A stretch of 64,000 nt of DNA from Armatimonadota bacterium (GTDB lineage: Bacteria > Armatimonadota > Zipacnadia > Zipacnadales > JABUFB01), in contig JABUFB010000008.1 in assembly GCA_013314775.1 (NCBI GenBank), forward strand, positions 496,001 through 560,000, written 5' to 3'. A model generated the notes under the pieces. It was not told the origin of the DNA, made no database searches, and worked only from the letters and a program-made list of their open reading frames with translations. Each line of letters opens with the position of its first letter. The stretch's first letter is position 1. Shown here piece by piece: positions 1 through 7,998 of the stretch. A program made the position numbers and the translations under genes.

Positions 1-308
1 TGAATGGCAAGCCGGTGCTCGAGGGCACCACTGTCACCGCCCGCTTCACCCACAAAGGCATCGGCGGAAACGGGGGTATCAACACCTACGGCGGCGACTG
101 TAAGGTTGATGGCTCCAGGCTGTCCATCGGCGCGGTGGTCTCCACCATGATGGCTGGCGATCCGGCTACCATGGCCCAGGAGCAGGAATACTTCAAAGCC
201 CTCTCGGCGGCGAAGAGCTACACAGTGGCGGGGGATGAGCTAATCATTCAGGATGCGGACGGCGAGGCCATCCTGTCTTTCGTGCGCGCGGCTCCGGACA
301 CCGAGTAG
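1..308 (+). CDS. META/HslJ-like domain protein, C-terminal part (5' end outside window)
   Basis: The frame is open from the left edge and reads NGKPVLEGTTVTARF, so the GTG at 15 is an internal valine and the true start lies upstream. The visible 102 residues show the META/HslJ pattern: a beta-strand ending in ARF, a glycine-rich stretch (GGNGGINTYGGD) where the family usually has aGCN.y.G, then a G..LSIG strand, a helix (residues around ATMAQEQEYFKAL), and a final strand pair ending LSF. The usual Cys of the GCN motif is replaced (GIN). META proteins are small, usually secreted or lipoprotein beta-fold proteins of unclear function, HslJ being linked to heat and novobiocin tolerance. Signal peptide not visible because of truncation. 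A strong terminator follows 40 bases after the stop. Confidence 0.6.
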   Translation, partial: NGKPVLEGTTVTARFTHKGIGGNGGINTYGGDCKVDGSRLSIGAVVSTMMAGDPATMAQEQEYFKALSAAKSYTVAGDELIIQDADGEAILSFVRAAPDTE

Positions 309-348
309 TTGCCTGCCGCCGGCGTCCATGGTGAACTGAGCTGATCCG

Positions 349-401
349 AACGGGGACTGGCGATCCGGGAAGAGTCTGGAACTCTCGCCAGTCCCCGTTT
401 T
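349..401 (+). terminator. Rho-independent terminator
   Basis: A perfect 15-bp inverted repeat (349-363 with 385-399) encloses a 21-base loop that itself contains a 5-bp stem (AGAGT/ACTCT). The right arm runs into TTTT. It sits between the convergent META-domain gene and the GH106-like gene, and the T run serves plus-strand transcripts. Confidence 0.88.
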
Positions 402-405
402 GTCG

Positions 406-2310
406 TTACCGGCTCCGCGGAGCAAGTCCGAAGCACTGTGCGCTTCCTTCGAGCAAATGCACTGCGATCCGCGTCTGCCCATTCTCCACCTCACACGCAA
501 CTCCATCCACCTGCCCGCAGCCAAGATCCCAGGCGGTCACGGCGTATTTGCCGGGGATAGAGACTACGCCCGCGTAGGGCGCACTGCCCTCGTTCACCAC
601 AAACAGCAGGTCGCCATCCACGGCGGACCGGCGGGTCACGGTGATCTGGTCGCTGGGGGGATCGAGCGTGACGGTTCGCCACTGCCGGGCGAGAACCACA
701 GCATTCCCATCGTCGGCGCTGATTACCGCAACCCCGGCATTCCGGGCTTCCTCAACCGTCGCCCGCGCCGATTCTGAGACCCCGCCTTCCGGAACCAAAA
801 GCGCGCGATATTCCCGCCCATACAGGCAGAGCGCACCGTGCCTCAATTCGGCTGCATTGAGCGCGACATCGTCCAGGATATCGTAGTCGATCTGGGCCCG
901 GAACAGTCCGTCCGTCAGACGGCGGAAAGCCAGCCCAAGGCGTCCCGCTTCCCCTGCGTTGCGTTCATCAAGGCCCCCACCCAGGGAACGCGGAACCTGT
1001 GGGCTGGTTACCGCGCGCACCGCGTCAATTGGGTAGTACACCGCCACTTGAGCAGCCGGCTGGGTATTCTCAAGCAGCCAACTCCAGCGGTTCATATAGC
1101 GCAGGAGCCCGGTGATGGCCGGCCAGTGGGGGCTCTGAAAGAACAGGGAGGGGGGACATTCGTGGTAGCGGTCGCCGGCGATGGAGTAATAAAACGCATG
1201 GGGTACGATGCGCGTGACCCCGCGGACACTCAGCCAGTCGGCAATGCGCCGAATCTCCTCGGGCGTGAGGCCCCAGCCGGCTGCTCCGTATGTCTCGCTC
1301 ATGGACCGAACATTCCCCCGGGTGTGGGCGGCTGAACTGGTGAGCTTCGCAACGAAGCTGTCGGGCTGTCGGTGCCAGTCTCCCGCGGGTCCGATGACGT
1401 CCATCCCCGGCATATCCAGCCCGTCCATGGCGCTGAAGAAGTCGGCGTTGTACCTCACGTGGTCCACCAGGTACTCCTCGTTATTCACGTGTCCCACGAG
1501 CTTCGTGCCATGCGCGTTGCACCAGTGCTTGAGCGGCAGGTAGAACCGTTCCACGATCAGCTCGGATACCACACGGTAGAAGTCCTGCCTCACCTTGGCC
1601 GCATCCGGGCCGTCTTCGAACAGCACGCGCAGGTGGGGCAGCAGGCTGTAGCCGCAGCGCTGCTCAAACTGCTCGGGGATGTCGCGGGTCCAGATGACGG
1701 TCCCCGGTGCGCAGTCGTGGAAATGGTTGTAGAAGCCGGGCTCGTCGGTGAAGACGGCGGTGACAGTCGTGCCCATGTGCTCGCCCAGCGTCTGTGCATA
1801 CCGTTCGTGGGTACTTCGGATGAAAGCCTCGGTCGCTTTGAGGTCCAGCAGGTCCGTGTACCAGCCGGGATTGTAAGCGGGGTGCCAGGGCGTCGGACGC
1901 ATGACGAACGCGCGGTCTCCCACTTTGACGACAACCTCGTCCCCCTCTTCCGCCTGTTGAACCATCGCCAGGTGCTTCGCCTGCCCATCCGGATAAGCCG
2001 CGAGGGTGGCTCCGCCTGCATAGCCCGACGGCCAGTTATCCTCGTCATACAGCCAGGCGGTCATGCCCAGTTCCGCGCAGGTTTCCACACAGAACCGGAT
2101 GCCCTCGAACCACTCGTCGGAGAGATACTTCACCGTATGCCCCTGCCGCGCATGCAGGACAACTGTGCCGATACCAACGGAATGCATGAGCCGCAACTGA
2201 CGCTCGAGTTCGGTGCGGTTCATGTCTCCGTTCAGGAACCAGAAGGGGATCGGCGCATACTCCGCGGGGGGATTGGCCAGACTGGCGCACAGGACGCTCA
2301 GGGTCATCAT
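406..2310 (-). CDS. GH106-like glycoside hydrolase (putative alpha-L-rhamnosidase clan)
   Basis: 634 residues, no signal peptide, so probably cytoplasmic. The N-terminus carries the run PFWFLNGDMNRTELERQL, then HARQG, YLSDEWFEGI and WLYDEDNWPSGYAGG, a signature of large uncharacterised glycosidases usually grouped near GH106 alpha-L-rhamnosidases. A TDEPGF motif near residue 190 and a NNEEYL motif further on supply candidate carboxylate catalytic residues at strand ends of a TIM barrel. The C-terminal ~180 residues look like a Rossmann-like trimerisation domain plus beta-sandwich (VAVYYPIDAVRAV, LLVPEGG). Start ATGATG is preceded by GGAGG at proper spacing. Divergent from the heparinase-like gene, with 173 bases between the starts. 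Substrate unknown; another GH-A type activity is possible. Confidence 0.65.
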   Translation of the reverse strand: MMTLSVLCASLANPPAEYAPIPFWFLNGDMNRTELERQLRLMHSVGIGTVVLHARQGHTVKYLSDEWFEGIRFCVETCAELGMTAWLYDEDNWPSGYAGGATLAAYPDGQAKHLAMVQQAEEGDEVVVKVGDRAFVMRPTPWHPAYNPGWYTDLLDLKATEAFIRSTHERYAQTLGEHMGTTVTAVFTDEPGFYNHFHDCAPGTVIWTRDIPEQFEQRCGYSLLPHLRVLFEDGPDAAKVRQDFYRVVSELIVERFYLPLKHWCNAHGTKLVGHVNNEEYLVDHVRYNADFFSAMDGLDMPGMDVIGPAGDWHRQPDSFVAKLTSSAAHTRGNVRSMSETYGAAGWGLTPEEIRRIADWLSVRGVTRIVPHAFYYSIAGDRYHECPPSLFFQSPHWPAITGLLRYMNRWSWLLENTQPAAQVAVYYPIDAVRAVTSPQVPRSLGGGLDERNAGEAGRLGLAFRRLTDGLFRAQIDYDILDDVALNAAELRHGALCLYGREYRALLVPEGGVSESARATVEEARNAGVAVISADDGNAVVLARQWRTVTLDPPSDQITVTRRSAVDGDLLFVVNEGSAPYAGVVSIPGKYAVTAWDLGCGQVDGVACEVENGQTRIAVHLLEGSAQCFGLAPRSR

Positions 2311-2483
2311 TGTGGTGCCTCCAGCATTTCGGTGCGAACGAGAACGGGGCGAGCATGGCCCCGCCGGCCTGTCCCCTATTCGACCATCTCGCCGGGTCTC
2401 CCTGCCTGCCCAAGGGAAACCGTGCCGCCGTGAGGAATGATTACCAGTCCAGCGCCCGCCGACACTCAGATACGGAGGCCAAC

Positions 2484-5400
2484 GTGTCCTGCATCGCCAC
2501 CACGATCATCGTCGCGCTCTCATTGTGCCTGGCAACGTCCGTCTCAGCCGATTCCCCTGTGAAGACCCGGCGCACCCTCATCACGCCGGATAAAGCCGCC
2601 GAGCTTCAGGGGTCGGCGTGGTTCAAGAATCTTGCCCTGAAGGGCGACAAGATGCCCTTCTGCGCGGCGGTGGGGAACGCACCCGCGGAGACCTGGGTGG
2701 ACAAGCCGGATGACTGGTTCTGGCAGACCATGCCCTCCACGAAGATCATGCGCTGCACCACCGTGGGCAATGACAACTTCCGCACACCCAAGGCCGGCTG
2801 CCCGGTGCATGGCCCGAAGATCTACGAGATTGATGCGTACTACCCGTGGATCGTGGATGTGGAGACCATGCCGTACAAGCTCAAGTGCCCCATCGGCGGC
2901 GAGACCTACCCCAGCAACGACTTCGCCGCGGGCGACATGACCAGCGGTCAATACCCCGACGATGGCAGCGGCTACAACGACCACGGCTGCCTCTACCATT
3001 TCATCGGCCTGTATGCTCATTACGCCTACAACACCATGCTCCAGCCGGCCATCAAATCCTTCGGGCATGCGTACCTGGCCACCGGGGACAGGCGCTATGC
3101 CCACAAGGCCGCTGTCTGCCTGCTCAAGGAGGCCTTCGAGTACCCCAACTCCACCGACCGCGCCGACCGCACCTATATCCCGGGATACGGTCACGGTTCG
3201 GGGATGATCACGGATGTGGTCTGGTCTGGCGGCGCGCTCATCGCCAGCGCGACGTGTTATGACGAGATCTGCGAGGCCCTGGACGGCGACACCGAACTGG
3301 TTGCTTTCGCCCGGAAGTACATCCCCGAGATCGAGACCGTTGACGATGTGAAGGTGTACATCGAGGACCGGCTGTTCCGCGCTGGGTTGCAGGCGCTTCT
3401 CGACGGCCGCATCCTGCCCAACACCGGCTGGGCCGAGGAAGCCATGGCCACGCTTGCGCTTATGCTGAATGATTTCGGCGACAAACGTCCGAACACCATC
3501 GATTGCCTGGAGTGGCTCTACTATGGCGGCGGCCGGCTCATCACGGTGGGTAACCAGTTCTACAAGGACGGATCGAGCTACGAGTCCACCGGCTACAACG
3601 ATGCCCGCGCGGGGTTCGTGCGTTGCGCCGAAACGCTCAAGCGCCTGCGCGAACTCTCACCCCACGCCCTCGACTGGAGCAGGTACCCGGACATCAGCCA
3701 GAACGAGAAGCTGCTGGCGTACACTAACGTCTACAAGCAGGCGATCTATGCGCTGGGAGGCCAGTACACCCTCTGCGTTGGCGACATCGGCAGCCCCACG
3801 GTGAGCCGAGAGCCGCGGGTTGGCCACAGGGAGCGTCTGTCCGAGTTCCTGGACGGCTATGGCCTCGCGCTCCTGCGCGCAGGCAAGGGCGAGCACCAGC
3901 GCGACGCCATGCTTTTCTATGGCGGGGTGCGCGGACATGCTCACTACGACCCGCTGATGCTGAACCTGTATGGGTTCGGTCGCGATCTCCTGCCCAATGT
4001 AGGCTACCCGCAGTCGTGGAATTTCGCTCGCGCCTGGGAATGGAGCCTGTTCACCCACAACACGGTGGCAGTCGACCGCAATGAGCACCCCTGCTCCACG
4101 GTGATCGGGTCGATTACGGTCTGGGCCCCCGGCGACAGCGATTCAAACACTCCGGGAGTGCAAGTGATGGAAGCCGCCAAGCGCCCGTACCGCATCCATG
4201 AGCCCCGCGGCGAAAAGGGGCCGGATGTTACCGATTACAGGCGCATGGTCGCCCTGGTGGATATCGACGCAGAGCGGTGGTACGCCGTGGACATCTTCCG
4301 CGTCACCGGCGGCCGCGATCACATGCAGAGCTGGCATGGCGGATACACGCCCAACCCGATCTTGGTCGCGGGGGTGGAGCTCACGCGCCAGGAAAAGGGA
4401 ACCCTTGCCGGCGAAGACGTGGAGTATGGGGCGCACTACAAGGGTCCTGACGGCGCCGACCGCTGGGACCCTTACTGTTACCTGCACGACGTCGCTCGAG
4501 GACCGATGGCCCCCGAGACCAGCGTGGACTTCGCCTATGACACCGTGGATGACCTCCACGTGCGTCTGAACTTCGTGCCGATGGATGAGACCGAGCTCAT
4601 CACCGCACGCGGAGGCGCGCCCATCGCCCCGGACAAGCAAGTCCTGCAGTGGGCTATCCCGCATCGCACGGTTGCCGCGGACTCGGACGACAACACGCTC
4701 AAGTCCCAGTTCGTCACCGTGCTCGAAGCGTATACGAGTGAACGGTTTCTCGGCCCGATCCGGCGGCTCCCCGCTGAAGCAGTCTCAGCGAGCGAATATG
4801 CCCCCATAGCGGTGGAAGTCGCCGTACCCGGTGGCCGAGATATCATCCTGGCTAACGGCTCGCAAGACGGATCCCTGGTCTGCGGGGAGTTCGCCCTCAC
4901 CGGCAGATTCGGACTCATCCGAGAGCGTGGCGGGAAGATCACCGATCTGCAGCTTATCGCGGGGACGAGTCTCTCGGCGGGTGATCTGCGCGTGACCCAG
5001 GAACTGCCCGGAAGCGGCCGGATCGTGGCCGTTGACCGGGCCGGCAAAGCCATCACAGTCCAGGGCAGGCTTCCGGCCCCGGAGACGCTTATCGGCAAGC
5101 GCATCGCCATCGACAACCACGGCGAACGGATATCCAGTTACACGGTGACCCGTGCGGAACCGGCGGGCGAAGACCGCCTGCTCATCACCCTGGACTCATC
5201 CGGCAACATCGGCGAGGGGATCGCCGTCGATTTCGCGGACGGGTTCATCCAGAACGGACCCGAGGTCAACATGCCCTTCGCCGGCCTGGTGAAGATAGGC
5301 GATCGGTTCGACTATAGTGACTGCTTCTACAATGGTGGGCACCTTGAGACGGGCAAACCGGGCGTGGCCTACAAGGTCCAGGGCGTCATGGGCTTCCCGT

Positions 5401-5576
5401 ACCAGGCCTGGGGAAATCTGCATATCGCCGGGACCAACCACGTCTATCTTCGAGAGCAGGTGCCCGCTGCACAGTTACACGAGAGCATCGGAGAGAACGG
5501 GCGCTGGATCATTTACGAGTATGGAGTCGGCGACGAAGTGCATTTCGACTGCCGTGCCGGCCTGGCCGAGCACTGA
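2484..5576 (+). CDS. secreted heparinase II/III-like polysaccharide lyase
   Basis: 1030 residues from a GTG start with GGAGG five bases upstream; the same frame is open further 5' but lacks a ribosome site. Residues 1-22 form a signal peptide ending SVSA. Residues about 100-470 are helical and aromatic-rich, as in the alpha/alpha-toroid of heparinase II/III-type lyases. The motif FYGGVRGHAHYDPLMLNLYG (about 477-496, H485, H487, Y488) matches the G.H.HYD..n...G segment of the family at the start of the beta-sandwich half. Expected role: beta-elimination of uronic-acid-containing glycans outside the cytoplasm. The protein is long for the family, and the last ~250 residues add beta-rich sequence. 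The secreted hypothetical gene follows after 36 bases, probably co-transcribed. Exact substrate cannot be read. Confidence 0.75.
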   Translation: MSCIATTIIVALSLCLATSVSADSPVKTRRTLITPDKAAELQGSAWFKNLALKGDKMPFCAAVGNAPAETWVDKPDDWFWQTMPSTKIMRCTTVGNDNFRTPKAGCPVHGPKIYEIDAYYPWIVDVETMPYKLKCPIGGETYPSNDFAAGDMTSGQYPDDGSGYNDHGCLYHFIGLYAHYAYNTMLQPAIKSFGHAYLATGDRRYAHKAAVCLLKEAFEYPNSTDRADRTYIPGYGHGSGMITDVVWSGGALIASATCYDEICEALDGDTELVAFARKYIPEIETVDDVKVYIEDRLFRAGLQALLDGRILPNTGWAEEAMATLALMLNDFGDKRPNTIDCLEWLYYGGGRLITVGNQFYKDGSSYESTGYNDARAGFVRCAETLKRLRELSPHALDWSRYPDISQNEKLLAYTNVYKQAIYALGGQYTLCVGDIGSPTVSREPRVGHRERLSEFLDGYGLALLRAGKGEHQRDAMLFYGGVRGHAHYDPLMLNLYGFGRDLLPNVGYPQSWNFARAWEWSLFTHNTVAVDRNEHPCSTVIGSITVWAPGDSDSNTPGVQVMEAAKRPYRIHEPRGEKGPDVTDYRRMVALVDIDAERWYAVDIFRVTGGRDHMQSWHGGYTPNPILVAGVELTRQEKGTLAGEDVEYGAHYKGPDGADRWDPYCYLHDVARGPMAPETSVDFAYDTVDDLHVRLNFVPMDETELITARGGAPIAPDKQVLQWAIPHRTVAADSDDNTLKSQFVTVLEAYTSERFLGPIRRLPAEAVSASEYAPIAVEVAVPGGRDIILANGSQDGSLVCGEFALTGRFGLIRERGGKITDLQLIAGTSLSAGDLRVTQELPGSGRIVAVDRAGKAITVQGRLPAPETLIGKRIAIDNHGERISSYTVTRAEPAGEDRLLITLDSSGNIGEGIAVDFADGFIQNGPEVNMPFAGLVKIGDRFDYSDCFYNGGHLETGKPGVAYKVQGVMGFPYQAWGNLHIAGTNHVYLREQVPAAQLHESIGENGRWIIYEYGVGDEVHFDCRAGLAEH

Positions 5577-5612
5577 GAGCGATCTCCGGACATCAGAGTG
5601 GGTGGATCGAGA

Positions 5613-6845
5613 ATGAACCCGTCTGTCAGTGACGCGTTGCTGTCCGCCCTGACCCCGGTGTGTCTCGCGGCGGGAGCGCTGCTGACCTGCTGTAACTGCG
5701 CCGGAGAACCGCGTGACTACCGGTTCGACGGCTCCATCTCCCGGCCGGTGCTGGAAAACTACCTGTCCCGCGCGGTCACCTTCATGGACCTGCTCAGTGG
5801 AGTGGGGAACGTGGATGACAACCTGCGCATGCTGCAGAACATTGGCGCGAAGTTCGCAGGTCGCACGGTGTACCGGTGGGGCTCGGAAGACCACCTGCCC
5901 GGCCTCCTGTCCCGCGCCGAGGAGATCGCAAAACGCGTTCACGCCGACGATCCGGAGATGATTCTGCAGGCCGGGGTGTTCGAGATCGTGACCCGCGGGG
6001 TTGAGAGCCTGCCGGTTCCGGACTGGGTCCTCGCCGAATTCGGCCTGCCGATAGAGCAGCGTAACTTCAGTTATGACGCCATGCTCTTCCCCGATGGCCG
6101 GTTCCGCGATCACTGGGCGAAGGGCGCCTCAGTTCCGGACATGTGCCGGCTTGAAACCCGGCTTTGGTTCTTCTACGCAGCCGCGCGGTACATCGACATC
6201 GGGTGCGAGGCGATCCACTTCGGCCAGGTCCATCTCATCGGCGCGACGGACGAGGGCATGCGCAACTGGTGGGACATGCTCAGCCGGGTGCGTCGCTACG
6301 CGAAAACCCACGCACGCCGGCATTTCGTCCTGTGCGACGCCCACACCCACGGTCTGCATGCCGAAGGCGACAACCTGCTCTTTGACCTGCATGCCTTCCC
6401 GCTGCGCATCAAGGACATCCCCGACAGGCCGCAGGAAGGCAAGCTGGAGGTCGGCTATATCGACAGCATCTTTGGCAAGAGCCTGGGCGGCATGACACCA
6501 AGCGGCTGGCGCTGCGAAAGCCTGCCGTACATCGTGGAGTTCGACAACTGGGGCGTCAGTGACAAGCCGGGCACCCATGTGGGCGACTGGTGGACGTGGG
6601 GCTGGGACGAGATCTGCTGGTTCGCCCACCAGCCGGCGGAGTACCGCAACTCGTGGCTGCGGTACGCGCAAGACTGGATTTGCGCCACTGACCCTAACGG
6701 CTTTCTCCAGATGCCGGCAAGCCGCTGCCTGGCCAGCCCGGTGGGCGAGATCAGCTGGTATCTGGCCAACACCCCGAGCCCTGCCACTCCCAACGGGTTT
6801 GGCCAGGAGGAGACGATCAAGGCCATCTGGGCCGGCGACACGTGA
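5613..6845 (+). CDS. secreted protein of unknown function, TIM-barrel-like
   Basis: 410 residues. The ATG at 5613 is preferred over the GTG 15 bases earlier because GGGTGG lies seven bases before it. The N-terminus has a hydrophobic signal segment ending near CNCAGE. I do not recognise a named family. Segments such as IGCEAIHFGQVHLIG and RHFVLCDAHTHG resemble the strand-loop pattern of a TIM barrel, with candidate polar residues at strand ends. The C-terminal third is rich in tryptophan (WWTWGWDEICWF), compatible with a carbohydrate-binding groove. It lies 36 bases after the heparinase-like gene and ends 7 bases before a convergent gene, so it probably works with the lyase. Confidence 0.55.
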   Translation: MNPSVSDALLSALTPVCLAAGALLTCCNCAGEPRDYRFDGSISRPVLENYLSRAVTFMDLLSGVGNVDDNLRMLQNIGAKFAGRTVYRWGSEDHLPGLLSRAEEIAKRVHADDPEMILQAGVFEIVTRGVESLPVPDWVLAEFGLPIEQRNFSYDAMLFPDGRFRDHWAKGASVPDMCRLETRLWFFYAAARYIDIGCEAIHFGQVHLIGATDEGMRNWWDMLSRVRRYAKTHARRHFVLCDAHTHGLHAEGDNLLFDLHAFPLRIKDIPDRPQEGKLEVGYIDSIFGKSLGGMTPSGWRCESLPYIVEFDNWGVSDKPGTHVGDWWTWGWDEICWFAHQPAEYRNSWLRYAQDWICATDPNGFLQMPASRCLASPVGEISWYLANTPSPATPNGFGQEETIKAIWAGDT

Positions 6846-6852
6846 GCGGCGA

Positions 6853-7812
6853 TCACGGCTGGACGATTGCACGGAAACCAAGGTATTCATACTCGCCGTC
6901 GAACATGCGGTAGTTGCGGTTCCCGCAGCGACAATCGTACCACTGCACAGACCACGAGCCGCCGCGCATCACCCGGGAATCGCCGGTGAGCGCACCAGTC
7001 GGGTCCTCTTCGGGCGAGCTGAGATAATAGTCCGCCGCGTACCGGTCCTGGCACCACTCGTTGGCATTCCCGATTATATCGTACAGGCCGAAGGCATTGG
7101 GTTTGAAGGAGCCTACTGGCGCGGTCACGGCATACCCATCATTCACATCGAGGACCTTCCAGTCACGCCAAGTCTTCTTGCCGGTGATGTCGGGCACGTT
7201 CGCAAACTCTGCCGCCGCAGAAGCGTCTTCTCCCCAGAAATAACGCGTTTTCGTGCCTGCGCGACAGGCGTACTCCCACTGGGCCTCGCTCGGGAGACAG
7301 ACCCCGGCCCAGTCGCAGTAGGCAGCAGCGTCCCGCCACTGCATGCGGACTGCGGGTTGCATGGGTCCCTCCAGCGAATGTCCCTCGCGCACGCCGCTTC
7401 TGTGGCTGCGTTTGAACTTGCGGAACTGGTTGTTGGTCACTTCGTAACGGTACATCCAGAACCCTTTGGTTAGCCGTACGCCGTGCCGGGGCCCCTCGTC
7501 ATCGAACCATTCACGCAGCGCACGACTCCCGAGAGCCTCCTGAGCCTGCCCGAATGCCCACTCGATCTCCTCGGCGCTGCTGCCCATCTCGAAGTCCCCC
7601 GCCGGCACCCACACCATCTCAGCACCGTCCTTGGGATTGACAACAAACCGGTCGGGATAGGCAACGTTGTCCGCACCCCATTTCAGCGTCGCAGGGGTCA
7701 TTCCCGCTTCGAAAGCCGGTCCCGTCCGCTTCATGATCGACTGGATTTCCGCGCAATCCACCGCGGACAAGGACAGGCCTGCGAAGATCGTCAGCACGAT
7801 GACAGCTCGCAT
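6853..7812 (-). CDS. SUMF1/FGE-fold protein, secreted, lacking one catalytic Cys
   Basis: 319 residues with signal peptide (VIVLTIFAGLSLSAVDCAE). From residue ~65 it follows the formylglycine-generating-enzyme (SUMF1) fold: MVWVPAGDFEMGS, YEVTNNQF, AVRMQWRDAAAYCDWAG, LPSEAQWEYACRAG, NAFGLYDIIGNANEWCQD and RVMRGGSW. True aerobic FGEs need two cysteines after GGS (human C336 and C341). Aligned without gaps, the first is Val289 here and only the second (C294) remains, so sulfatase maturation by this protein is doubtful. Many bacterial SUMF1-domain proteins are non-catalytic or have other roles (for example C-type-lectin-like binding). The start has GGAGG eight bases upstream. Confidence 0.85.
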   Translation of the reverse strand: MRAVIVLTIFAGLSLSAVDCAEIQSIMKRTGPAFEAGMTPATLKWGADNVAYPDRFVVNPKDGAEMVWVPAGDFEMGSSAEEIEWAFGQAQEALGSRALREWFDDEGPRHGVRLTKGFWMYRYEVTNNQFRKFKRSHRSGVREGHSLEGPMQPAVRMQWRDAAAYCDWAGVCLPSEAQWEYACRAGTKTRYFWGEDASAAAEFANVPDITGKKTWRDWKVLDVNDGYAVTAPVGSFKPNAFGLYDIIGNANEWCQDRYAADYYLSSPEEDPTGALTGDSRVMRGGSWSVQWYDCRCGNRNYRMFDGEYEYLGFRAIVQP

Positions 7813-7998
7813 ACCGAAAGCCTCCAGAAACTACTAGAGTCAGGCGTGATCACCTGAAACGTTGACACCTTCCTCCGAAGGCCCCTGATTCCTGCAATGA
7901 CCGCGCGGAGGGAAAGGGGAGTACCCGCGCGAACTGTCCGACGTCGCGGCGCACAGTACCGCGTGCCGCCGGCTATACCCACACTCGGGAGAAAAGTA

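Noticed and set aside
1372-2433. 353-codon plus-strand open frame opposite the GH106-like gene
   Set aside because: Antisense shadow; lacks any family-like motif.
6853-7812. Functional aerobic FGE that matures the sulfatase
   Set aside because: First catalytic Cys is Val289; kept only as a SUMF1-fold protein.
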